DNA of 64,000 nucleotides, from assembly GCA_017626555.1 (NCBI GenBank), contig JAGAIM010000049.1:1-64000 (forward strand), in the 5' to 3' direction. Each line of letters starts with the position of its first letter. The first letter of the stretch is position 1. The position numbers and the translations under genes are program-made. The notes under the pieces were generated by a model. That model searched no databases. It was not told where the DNA came from and saw only the letters and a program-made list of their open reading frames with translations. This document shows positions 56,274 to 64,000 of the stretch, piece after piece. The DNA is from Bacteroidales bacterium (GTDB lineage Bacteria > Bacteroidota > Bacteroidia > Bacteroidales > UBA932).

Positions 56274-56281
56274 TAACTTTG
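56274..56281 (+). promoter_or_regulatory. -7 element of the peptide 3 / nuclease lipoprotein operon
   Basis: TAACTTTG fits TAnnTTTG and lies 45 bases before the peptide ATG, almost the same distance as at the peptide 2 locus. No TTG is found at -33. Confidence 0.5.
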
Positions 56282-56326
56282 TGGAATATCACATTTCGAC
56301 ACAGATTCTAGTAACAATAATTAATT

Positions 56327-56482
56327 ATGACACTTAAACATTTTGATTTATCTCAGAAGGGTTTTTCATACGAGACACCTTCTGTAAGCATTCTCGATGT
56401 TCAGGTCGAGGGAATGCTCTGCGAAAGCGGAATCAGCATCAATGATTGGGAGAACGATGAAGAACTCCTTGATTTTGACTAA
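56327..56482 (+). CDS. Short acidic Cys peptide, copy 3
   Basis: A 51-residue peptide (MTLKHFDLSQKGFSYETPSV, then SILDVQVEGMLCES, then an acidic tail with NDWENDEELLDFD). It shares YETP, LDVQVEG and LCES with copy 2, including 21 identical bases (56393-56413), and the looser pattern with copy 1. There is one Cys, no signal peptide, and a strongly negative C-terminus. It ends 28 bases before the lipoprotein gene. Function unknown; precursor, signal or cis-acting leader peptide are all open. Confidence 0.75.
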   Translation: MTLKHFDLSQKGFSYETPSVSILDVQVEGMLCESGISINDWENDEELLDFD

Positions 56483-56510
56483 AAGTTTAACTCCTTAAAG
56501 AAAAGTAACG

Positions 56511-58955
56511 ATGAAAAAGATTTTATTCGCAATGGGAGTTATGCTGGCAGCCACATTTACTCTCACAAACTGTACAAAGGAACTTCAGAATCCTCAGGAC
56601 GTAAAGACTCCTTACACTATTTATGCAAACACAGCAGAGACCAAGACTGCAAACGACGGCCTTTCAACTGTATGGGTTGAAGGCGATGCTCTTAACGTTT
56701 TCGCTACTGCTGCAGGTTCGACCGAATATGGAACCAGTTCGAAGTTTACTCTTACAGATGCCGCTTCAGGAAAGTTCGAGACCGATGATCTCAAGGCTGA
56801 ATTGGCAGCGACCAATGACTGGTATGCACTTTATCCATATAGCCAGTATGTAACAACTCCAGCAAGTACAGATGCCGGATATATCTATTTCGGCAATAAA
56901 AACGGTCTGACTCAGGAAGAGTATAACAGCACAAGCCATCTGTCTGGCAGCACTTGTCCTCTTTACGGAGTGGCTGAAGCCGTTGCCGGCACTGAACTTC
57001 CTGCAATTGAAATGCAGCATCTTACTTCTGTTGTGAAGATCAATGTAACTAATGGAACATCTTCGACATTCGCTATCAAGGATCTTTCATTCACATCTTC
57101 AGCAGGTGACATTGTCGGACACTATTTCGTTGATTTTACACAGGATGCTCCGGTGTTGACACCAAGAACAGGCAATGTATCAAACACGGCATCGCTGACA
57201 GTCACAAATCCATCTGACCTTGCTCCAAGTCAGACTGCTTCATTCTATATCGTAGTAAGACCTTTCACTGCTCCTGCAAATTCTACTCTTACCATCAAGA
57301 TCGGAAGTGTGGAGAAGACAAAGACTCTTGCTGAAGAAGTGGTGTTTGCTGCCGGAAAGATCAAAGGTATAAATTATACTCTTAAAGAGGTACCAGTGGA
57401 AGTTCCTCCTACAAAGGCAACTGTTGAAGATTTCCTCGCTGCAGCGGAAGATGATACCTGGTATGAACTTACAGGTACTATTTCAAATCTCACTAATACT
57501 ACATTCGGAAACTTTGACCTTACAGATGCTACAGGAAAAGTATATGTTTATGGCCTGACAAAGACAAAGGTTGCTTCTAACGACAGGTCTTTTGCTTCTA
57601 TTGGTCTCAAGGAAGGTGATGTGGTGACTCTGATCGGAAAGAGGTCTTCTCACAATGGCACACCTCAGGTAGGCGGCCCTGCATATTATGTAAGTCACGT
57701 TGCAGGTGAAGAGCCTGAACCAGAGCCAGGAACAGGTGAACTTACTCATCCGCTTACAAGTAACCTAGTGTGGACACTGGGCGCAAAGGCTTATGAGTCA
57801 ACTGTTGCTGTAAACGGAAATGAAGCGGTTGCGGCTTTAAAACTTGGAACAGGCAGTCTGGTTGGAAATGCTACAATTACTATTCCTGCAGGAACGACTA
57901 AGGTAGGATTCTATGGTGTAGCCTGGAATGGCGCTAAGGGAACGATTACCGCTTCGGCTGAACTCGCAAATGGTGTGTTCTATTCTCAGGATCTTACTGC
58001 AAATGCAGGTGCTTCGGGAAGTACATCTAATTATACAATGACAGCATCTGATTCCGACTATTATGAAATCGATGTGGTGTCAATTCTTGGAGCCGCGGCA
58101 CCATCAGATATTCCTGTAACAATTTCTACAGTAGAGGGAGCGCTGAGAGCGATCATCTGGGGTCTTAACTATTATACTGCTTCCGGAATCGGTGCTGACC
58201 AGTCAGGTTCAGAGCCAGAACCAGAACCAGAGCCAGAACCAGAACCAACTCCAGGTGCACCGGCATCTCTGATTACTGCGACTGTTGCAGAATTCCTCGC
58301 AGCTGCTGAAAGCACTGATACTTGGTATAAACTTACAGGTGAGATTGTTAGCATTGCAAAGGCAGATTATGGTAATTTCACAATCAAGGACGAGACCGAT
58401 GAGGTTTACATTTATGGTATGACAAATGGCTGGGTCGGATCAAATGACCAATCTTTCTCAGCAATAGGACTGAAGGTTGGCGATATCGTGACTCTCGGAA
58501 CACTCAGAGGCTCACATAATGGTACTCCTCAGGGAGGTGGAAATACTGTTCCGGCATATTATATAAGTCACGTGGAAGGTGAAACTCCAGAGGTGACCGT
58601 TGAAGGCTCTGGTACAGAGGCAGACCCATATACTGTTGCCGATGTAATTGCTTTGCATAATTCAGGAGCCGCTCCGGCTGATGCTGTTTGGATTGAAGGT
58701 GATATTGTCGGTTATTATAATAGTAATACCAGCAAGTTCTGTGCAGGAACAGATGGAGCGGTTGCTTCAAATCTTGCTCTCGGAACCTCTGATGTAAATA
58801 TTCCAGTACAATTGCCATCTGGAAATATTCGTAAGGCATTGAACCTTCTTGATAATCCGGGGAATCTTGGGAAAACAGTGGCTATATGCGGAAAGATTCA
58901 AGCATACTTCTCTGTTGCCGGAATTAAGTCTCCAACAGATTACAAACTGAACTGA
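56511..58955 (+). CDS. Fimbrillin-like lipoprotein with OB-fold and DUF6359-like modules (cut from a nuclease domain by an in-frame TGA)
   Basis: An 814-residue lipoprotein; the signal ends at Cys21 (TFTLTNC). Residues 30-295 are fimbrillin-like (YTIYANTAETKTANDGLSTV). Two similar OB-fold-type modules lie at about 300-400 (LTGTISNLTNTTFGNFDL) and 588-690 (LTGEIVSIAKADYGNFTIKD), each followed by Glu-Pro or acidic linkers. A beta-rich domain sits between them. Residues 700-814 resemble DUF6359 (AVWIEGDIVGYYNSNTSKF). The stop TGA at 58953 is in the same frame as a downstream nuclease coding region, with no stop between. OB-folds combined with a nuclease make sense as one enzyme, so this gene is probably the front of a broken or recoded fusion. 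Confidence 0.82.
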   Translation: MKKILFAMGVMLAATFTLTNCTKELQNPQDVKTPYTIYANTAETKTANDGLSTVWVEGDALNVFATAAGSTEYGTSSKFTLTDAASGKFETDDLKAELAATNDWYALYPYSQYVTTPASTDAGYIYFGNKNGLTQEEYNSTSHLSGSTCPLYGVAEAVAGTELPAIEMQHLTSVVKINVTNGTSSTFAIKDLSFTSSAGDIVGHYFVDFTQDAPVLTPRTGNVSNTASLTVTNPSDLAPSQTASFYIVVRPFTAPANSTLTIKIGSVEKTKTLAEEVVFAAGKIKGINYTLKEVPVEVPPTKATVEDFLAAAEDDTWYELTGTISNLTNTTFGNFDLTDATGKVYVYGLTKTKVASNDRSFASIGLKEGDVVTLIGKRSSHNGTPQVGGPAYYVSHVAGEEPEPEPGTGELTHPLTSNLVWTLGAKAYESTVAVNGNEAVAALKLGTGSLVGNATITIPAGTTKVGFYGVAWNGAKGTITASAELANGVFYSQDLTANAGASGSTSNYTMTASDSDYYEIDVVSILGAAAPSDIPVTISTVEGALRAIIWGLNYYTASGIGADQSGSEPEPEPEPEPEPTPGAPASLITATVAEFLAAAESTDTWYKLTGEIVSIAKADYGNFTIKDETDEVYIYGMTNGWVGSNDQSFSAIGLKVGDIVTLGTLRGSHNGTPQGGGNTVPAYYISHVEGETPEVTVEGSGTEADPYTVADVIALHNSGAAPADAVWIEGDIVGYYNSNTSKFCAGTDGAVASNLALGTSDVNIPVQLPSGNIRKALNLLDNPGNLGKTVAICGKIQAYFSVAGIKSPTDYKLN

Positions 58956-59861
58956 AACCCATCCGGCGGAGGCGCCGGGGGTGATGAGCCTACGGAACCA
59001 ACGGTCCCTGGCGGTGACCCGTATGCTACACCAGCCCTGAAAAAGGGCTGGTTGGAGTTGCCGGGAGCCCAGGGCAATCAGGAGTACGTGCAGACGACTT
59101 ATTCCGGAAGTGCGAGGAACTATTCTTATAATTATGACAAGGATATGTTCACATCGCTCTGGGTTGCTTATCCTCTCTACGCAAGCGCCATCAACGGAAG
59201 CAATTCGGCTGGCTGGAAGAAGGATCCGAACATTCCTGACCAGTATGAGATCAATCTGGAGAATAACAGTTATCAGGTGAACTATGGAAATACGACCCCT
59301 GATGGCTATGACAGTACTAAAGAGTACTATGCCCGTGGTCACCAGATACCAAATGCCGACAGGAAGGCGGATGCGACTATGAATTCGCAGACTTATTATC
59401 AGACGAATTCGACACCGCAACTTCAGAATGGATTCAATGGCGGCATCTGGAGTTCTTTGGAAAATTCTGTCCGTAAGGCGATTCCTTCCAGTGACACTCT
59501 TTATGTCGTGACTGGAGCGGCTTTCGAAAAGGTAGGAGAGACCAAGGCGGTGACTTGGATTCTTCCAAAGGGAGAGGTTGATAAGGGTACAAACAAGAAG
59601 TGTCCGGTACCGAACTATTACTGGAAGGTGCTTATGAAGGTAAAGCGTGACAGTAATGGAAATGTGACTGCGGCCAGTACGATAGGATTCTGGTTTGAGC
59701 ACAAGATATACAATACATCTTCTGCTACAAACTATTCCGTGACTGTCGATCAGATAGAGGAATGGACCGGATTTGATTTCTTTGTGAATCTGCCGGACGA
59801 TATTGAGAATACTGCTGAGAATAACAGCGACTGGAATACTTTCTATAATTATAAGATTTAG
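58956..59861 (+). pseudogene. DNA/RNA non-specific endonuclease domain without its own start or signal peptide
   Basis: In-frame continuation of the preceding gene after TGA: a Gly/Pro/Glu linker (NPSGGGAGGDEPTEPTVPGG) and then a NUC-family nuclease domain. Motifs are the catalytic ARGHQIPNADR and the metal-binding Asn region QTYYQTNSTPQ with FNGGIWSSLENSV. The first possible start is a TTG at 59052, already at the domain edge (GWLELP, compare GWYELP in the next gene). It has no ribosome site that I recognise and no signal peptide. Either this part is dead, or it is made by stop-codon readthrough. The domain itself shows no further damage, which suggests a recent mutation, functional readthrough or a sequence error. 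Confidence 0.7.
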
Positions 59862-59872
59862 GAATTGACCTT

Positions 59873-62122
59873 ATGATGAAAAGGTTGCTTCATAGGATTA
59901 CGGCAACTGTCGCACTCACGGCAGTTGCTGTTTCTTGCGTAATGACAACGCAGAAAGATGAGGACGTTCTGAAAAGAATGTCGTTCAAGGCTTCATATTT
60001 TTCTGATGATACAAAGACCGTCCTTGTGGATCGTGTAAAGGTCTATTGGCAGGACGGAGATGAAATTGCTGTCAGCGGGGCAGAGATGCCATTCGTTACT
60101 TCTTTGGAGGAGGATTCGCCGACAGCAGTGTTTGAAGGAAAGGCTTCTGAGGCAGATGTCTATTACGCAGCATATCCTTATGATGCGGTATCCGAATGGG
60201 CAGATGAGATTGTTCTGCTCACACTTCCAGTCGAGCAGCGGGCTGTAGCCGGCACATTTGCGCCGGGTCTCAATATTTCAGTTGCATCCTCTCAGGACGC
60301 AGACAAGAATTTCTTTTTCCGTAATGTGTTGGGATATGCGAAGTTTACGATAGACGGCTCAGTCGGAGATGTAACTTCCATTTCTGTGACTGCAAACGGG
60401 GGTGAGGCGCTTGCCGGAGATTTTTATGTCGATTGTTCGTCTGACGCTCCGGAGGTTGTCCCTGACGCAGAGATATCCGTTGTGACTCTTGTTTCCGATT
60501 CTGTGCTCGAGGATGGCGATTATTATATCGCTATGCTTCCGGGAACGTATGAGGAAGGCCTTACTTTCACTTTTACAGGTCCGGAGGGGACTGCTGTCAA
60601 GAAGGTTGAGCGTTCTCTTACTCTTGAGCGGGGCAATATCAATGTCGTGAATATTTCCGGGCTTGAGTGGGAGCCTGACGAGGCTTTCTATGTGAAGGTC
60701 GATGATAATCTTGCTGATTGGTCCGGTGATTATCTTATTGTATATGATGATGTCACTTCCTTGCTGGTATTCAACTCGTGGACTGGTTCGGACAAGGGTG
60801 TTTCTACTGTTAACCTGTATCCGAAGTTGACATCTGATGGCATTCCGGCAGAAGATGGCGATCCTTATAAGGCTGTCATATCCAAGGTCGGAGATTATTA
60901 CAGCGTGTTTGTGACTGGAGTGGGGTATATAGGACTGACAAGTTCTTCCAATTCGCTGGCAAAGCAGGATGCGGCTCCATCTTCTACCGATACAAAGTAT
61001 CTGTGGAATCTGTCATATTATGAAGGCGAACTCTGGATGGCCAATGCGTCTTATTCGAACAGAAGGCTTCAGTGGAATGCGAGTGCCGAGATATTCCGTT
61101 GTTATACAGGCAGTCAGCAGGAGATAACTTTGTTCCGAAGGACTTCTTCGTCACAGACTGTTACTCCGACACCTGACCCCGACCCATCGGATCCCGACCC
61201 ATCAGACCCAGATCCGACCCCTGACCCGACCCCAGATCCTGATGTTCCAGGAGAGGAAGTCCCTGACCCTGTTCCTGGCACGACCGGAAAATACGGGTGG
61301 TATGAACTTCCGGCAATAAACTACACACAGTCAGGAACCTATCTGATAGATTCCTCTGACAGGAATCTCTACTATGCCCACCATTTATGTGCTGGCAGTG
61401 AGAAAGGTCCTGGCGGAAAGAAGGCCAGGAATTACACCGTATGCTACAGCGCTGAACATCATTGTCCAGTATGGGTTGCTGCACCGCGGCATTCGATGTA
61501 TGAAGGCAGCGCGAACAGGACAAATGCATACGCGAAGGATCCTTCGATCCCTTCCGATATCCAGTATAGTTCTAAGAATACCGGAGGAAGTTGCAATAAA
61601 GGACATATGCTCGGCTCTGCAGAGCGTACTTCTTCGAGTGCGACCAACAGGCAGGTGTTCTATTATACCAACATTGCACCGCAATATTCAAGCACTTTCA
61701 ATACAGGAGGCGGAGGATGGAACACTCTTGAGGACTGGGTGGATTCCAAGGTCTGCTCTGATACCCTGTATGTTGTCATCGGTACTTATTTCGAGACCTA
61801 TACCGACAGGAGAGGCTATACTGATTCGCCTAAGACAATTTCATTCGGAGGCAGGGATGATGTGACCCGCCCTTCGATGTTCTATTACGTGATGATGAGA
61901 ACGAAAAAAGGCAACACAGGCAAATCCCTTTCCGAGTGTACCTCAGATGAGATTATGTGTGCAGCCTTTGTAAGGAGTCACGCTACTCCAAAGGGTGTCA
62001 GTGTTGGCGAAAAGGATATGATGTCGGTGAGCGATCTGGAAAAGATCACAGGATTCACCTATTTCCCTAATGTGCCTCAGGCTCCGAAAGATACCTACAA
62101 GGCCTCCGATTGGGGCCTCTGA
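59873..62122 (+). CDS. Fimbrillin-like lipoprotein with C-terminal DNA/RNA non-specific endonuclease
   Basis: An intact 749-residue counterpart of the split gene before it. The lipoprotein signal ends at Cys22 (AVAVSC). A fimbrillin-like domain covers 30-265 (SFKASYFSDDTKTVLVDRVK). A module at about 270-420 (YLWNLSYYEGELWMANASYS) is shared with the protein at 53453. A Pro-Asp repeat linker (PDPDPSDPDPSDPDP) lies at about 430-465. The NUC nuclease domain fills 475-749, with CNKGHMLGSAER (catalytic His) and FYYTNIAPQ. The Asp of the usual DRGH motif is Asn here and Arg is Lys. It starts 11 bases after the nuclease remnant and probably belongs to the same transcript. Surface nucleic-acid degradation for scavenging or matrix breakdown is the likely role. 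Confidence 0.87.
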   Translation: MMKRLLHRITATVALTAVAVSCVMTTQKDEDVLKRMSFKASYFSDDTKTVLVDRVKVYWQDGDEIAVSGAEMPFVTSLEEDSPTAVFEGKASEADVYYAAYPYDAVSEWADEIVLLTLPVEQRAVAGTFAPGLNISVASSQDADKNFFFRNVLGYAKFTIDGSVGDVTSISVTANGGEALAGDFYVDCSSDAPEVVPDAEISVVTLVSDSVLEDGDYYIAMLPGTYEEGLTFTFTGPEGTAVKKVERSLTLERGNINVVNISGLEWEPDEAFYVKVDDNLADWSGDYLIVYDDVTSLLVFNSWTGSDKGVSTVNLYPKLTSDGIPAEDGDPYKAVISKVGDYYSVFVTGVGYIGLTSSSNSLAKQDAAPSSTDTKYLWNLSYYEGELWMANASYSNRRLQWNASAEIFRCYTGSQQEITLFRRTSSSQTVTPTPDPDPSDPDPSDPDPTPDPTPDPDVPGEEVPDPVPGTTGKYGWYELPAINYTQSGTYLIDSSDRNLYYAHHLCAGSEKGPGGKKARNYTVCYSAEHHCPVWVAAPRHSMYEGSANRTNAYAKDPSIPSDIQYSSKNTGGSCNKGHMLGSAERTSSSATNRQVFYYTNIAPQYSSTFNTGGGGWNTLEDWVDSKVCSDTLYVVIGTYFETYTDRRGYTDSPKTISFGGRDDVTRPSMFYYVMMRTKKGNTGKSLSECTSDEIMCAAFVRSHATPKGVSVGEKDMMSVSDLEKITGFTYFPNVPQAPKDTYKASDWGL

Positions 62123-62124
62123 AA

Positions 62125-62892
62125 CTAATTCAGATTTATGAGGGATCTGAACATCTGTGCTTTTTCAGGTACTTGCTGGAAGGTGTCTGCTGAATATAGC
62201 ATCTCGCGGCTGTGTTCTACTGTTTCAGACAGTATGACAGCGTTTCCTTCCACTTTATAATTGAGCCATTTGAGTATGATTCTGGCATCCTTCTCCTTGA
62301 TGATGGATGCCACTGGCGTGCTGACGTATGCGTATGCGAATTCAATCCTGCTTTCGTTTGTCTCGTTGAATACTTCGCCGTTGCAGTCGTGACTTATAGT
62401 GAAGGTATATGCACCGTCACTTTGCGCGTTGTCCTCATAAATAAAGTTTATGGTATGGGTTATTTTGCTGTCCACCACAATAGGGACTGCAAGCAGGATG
62501 TTTATATATCCTCCTGATATCCAGTGATTTCTGAGGAGGATAGGATCGTTTGCAGGCTTGTTTTCTTCAGTGATTCCAGATGCGGGAAGAGCCTCTTTTG
62601 TAAGCACAGGAGCCAGATAATTGAGTCTTACGTCATATTCTCCTTCGATTCCCTCTGTATTGTTGAGCACGTCGCATATTATGAATGCTCTTTTCATTGT
62701 GTCAAGTTTGCCCTGGCAGGTCTGCTCGATTACGTTGAATATATTGCCTTGGTCGCTGGTGAATTTTCCGTTCGCTACGTTACCCATAGTGGCGTTGTTG
62801 TATCTGATGGTATTATCCTTCGAACAGGATGCTGCAGCGATTGCTGCGATGCCGGCTGCGATTACTATAAATGCTTTTGTCAATCTCTTCAT
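62125..62892 (-). CDS. NigD-like lipoprotein
   Basis: A 255-residue lipoprotein with a signal ending AAIAAASC. The mature protein has an N-terminal OB-like strand region and a C-terminal beta-sandwich (EYDVRLNYLAPVLTKEALPA and TINFIYEDNAQSDGAYTFTI) like that of NigD family proteins. Members are common in Bacteroidales and of unclear role. It is convergent with the nuclease lipoprotein gene, with only 2 bases between stop codons. Confidence 0.75.
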   Translation of the reverse strand: MKRLTKAFIVIAAGIAAIAAASCSKDNTIRYNNATMGNVANGKFTSDQGNIFNVIEQTCQGKLDTMKRAFIICDVLNNTEGIEGEYDVRLNYLAPVLTKEALPASGITEENKPANDPILLRNHWISGGYINILLAVPIVVDSKITHTINFIYEDNAQSDGAYTFTISHDCNGEVFNETNESRIEFAYAYVSTPVASIIKEKDARIILKWLNYKVEGNAVILSETVEHSREMLYSADTFQQVPEKAQMFRSLINLN

Positions 62893-62945
62893 TTCTTCTG
62901 AATTGCTTTATTGCGTCATATAAGATGCAGTAAAGCCGGATTTCG

Positions 62946-62976
62946 TTGCATTTGCCGGATAAACTTGGTAATTTTG
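62946..62976 (+). promoter_or_regulatory. Promoter of cstA
   Basis: TTG at 62946-62948, 20 bases, TAATTTTG at 62969-62976, followed 27 bases later by the cstA ATG. Confidence 0.7.
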
Positions 62977-63003
62977 CTGACGGATCAACATATAACACTG
63001 AAA

Positions 63004-64000
63004 ATGATAACATTTTTTGTATCGATCATTCTGCTTCTGGCCGGATATTTCTTCTATGGTAAGATAGTCGAACGCTTCATCGGGGCAGACCCGGCAAGAA
63101 AGACTCCAGCCTACGAGTCGCAGGACGGAATAGACTTTATGCCTATGTCCACCTGGAAGGTTTTCGTAATTCAGTTTCTGAACATTGCGGGTCTCGGACC
63201 GATATTCGGAGCCATTATGGGAGCGGCATACGGCCCTGCTGCATATATCTGGATTGTTGTGGGATGTATTCTGATGGGTGCGGTGCACGATTTCTTTGCA
63301 GGAATGATGTCGATCCGTAATGGAGGTGCCAATATGCCGGACAGTACGGGAAAGTACCTTGGAAAGACAATGCGCGGACTTATGAACTTCATCGTTGCCT
63401 TCCTGCTTCTGGCGGTTGGTGTTTCGTTCGTGACCGGACCGTCCGATCTGATAGCATCCCTGACCGGAGTGAACAAGGAGGTGTGGCTCTACGTTATCTT
63501 TGCCTATTATATACTTGCGACTATGCTTCCTATCGACAAGATCATCGGCACGGTTTATCCGTATATGGGAGCCGCCCTGCTTTTTATGGCGCTCGGTGTG
63601 GCTGTTATGCTTGTAGTCGGTGATATAAGGGGAACTCACGAGATGATCGAACTGACGCCGGCCACTTTGAAGAACTGGCATTCCGACCCTGACAATAATA
63701 TCCTCGTTCCGATGCTTTTCATTGTCGTTTCCTGTGGTGCGATTTCGGGCTTCCATTCGACTCAGTCTCCTCTTATGGCAAGATGTCTTAAGAATGAGAA
63801 ATATGCCCGTCCTGTGTTTTACGGGGCAATGATAGCGGAAGGAATAGTTGCTATGGTGTGGGCTACTGCTGCTATGGCCTTCTTCGGTGGCCCTGAGGGA
63901 CTTAACGATGCTATGACGGAGGGTGTTATGATCGATGGAGTTCTTACTAAAGTGACGCCAGCCATAGCGGTCGATATGATCTGCAAAAGTTGGTTGGGAA
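63004..64000 (+). CDS. cstA: Carbon starvation protein CstA, N-terminal part (runs off the window)
   Basis: A multi-pass inner-membrane protein for peptide or pyruvate uptake. The visible ~332 residues start MITFFVSIILLLAGYFFYGK and contain the family segments IAGLGPIFGAIMGAAYGP, GAVHDFFAGMMSIRNGG and SGFHSTQSPLMARCLKNEKY. Seven or more hydrophobic helices are present before the window edge. The ATG at 63004 gives the family N-terminus. Confidence 0.93.
   Translation, partial: MITFFVSIILLLAGYFFYGKIVERFIGADPARKTPAYESQDGIDFMPMSTWKVFVIQFLNIAGLGPIFGAIMGAAYGPAAYIWIVVGCILMGAVHDFFAGMMSIRNGGANMPDSTGKYLGKTMRGLMNFIVAFLLLAVGVSFVTGPSDLIASLTGVNKEVWLYVIFAYYILATMLPIDKIIGTVYPYMGAALLFMALGVAVMLVVGDIRGTHEMIELTPATLKNWHSDPDNNILVPMLFIVVSCGAISGFHSTQSPLMARCLKNEKYARPVFYGAMIAEGIVAMVWATAAMAFFGGPEGLNDAMTEGVMIDGVLTKVTPAIAVDMICKSWLG

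Noticed and set aside
59052-59861. Nuclease as an independent cytoplasmic gene starting at TTG 59052
   Set aside because: There is no ribosome site, no signal peptide, and the same frame continues upstream through a linker to the preceding lipoprotein.

Overview
The window looks like a chromosomal segment of a Bacteroidota bacterium, most likely order Bacteroidales. The grounds are: promoters of the TTG-N19/20-TAnnTTTG type; a complete Bat aerotolerance operon; the exbB-exbD-tonB order; fimbrillin-like lipoproteins and a NigD-like lipoprotein; and a tRNA-Thr/Tyr/Gly/Thr-tuf operon. I cannot name a genus from sequence alone.

Layout. 1-0.8 kb: start of tuf behind four tRNAs (minus strand). 0.9-5.6 kb: dxs diverging from two tandem MFS transporters through an interlocked bidirectional promoter. 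5.6-9.7 kb (minus): purA, ssb, aroE, a SPOUT rRNA/tRNA methylase and a gamma carbonic anhydrase-like protein. 9.8-11.6 kb: an ECF sigma factor and its partner membrane protein. 11.7-17.3 kb: lysS, recJ and a PIF1-like helicase. 17.4-25.8 kb (minus): exbB, exbD, tonB, an rluB-type pseudouridine synthase with a repeat-rich N-terminus, era, parC, aroK, and truA upstream. 25.9-34.2 kb (plus): moxR, DUF58, an unnamed membrane protein, batA, batB, batC and a fused batD-batE. 34.2-37.4 kb: a secreted GH2 beta-galactosidase. 40.5-46.3 kb (minus): an HD hydrolase, cardiolipin synthase, glpF, glpK and miaB. 46.4-48.8 kb: a LEA-like lipoprotein, a SPOR protein and rpoN. 49-53 kb: upp, radC, tRNA-His and an oadA/pycB-type carboxyltransferase. 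62-64 kb: a NigD-like lipoprotein and the start of cstA.

The most unusual content is at 37.5-40.5 kb and 53.2-62.1 kb. At three places a consensus promoter is followed by a 48-51 codon gene for an acidic peptide with one conserved cysteine (shared pattern YE[TS]P...EG[FVM]LC[AE]S). Directly after each comes a large surface lipoprotein with a fimbrillin-like N-terminus. The C-terminal payloads differ: leucine-rich repeats plus an M64 metallopeptidase, an Fn3/beta-sandwich module, and OB-fold/DUF6359-like modules followed by a DNA/RNA non-specific nuclease. A fourth lipoprotein with a nuclease payload follows in the same operon. I recognise no described function for the peptides. In one of these genes an in-frame TGA separates the lipoprotein from its nuclease domain.

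A second theme is a dispersed GC-rich palindromic element. It occurs at least three times, each time enclosed in a long perfect inverted repeat of locus-specific sequence: twice between convergent genes, where it probably acts as a terminator, and once inside the open reading frame of aroE.
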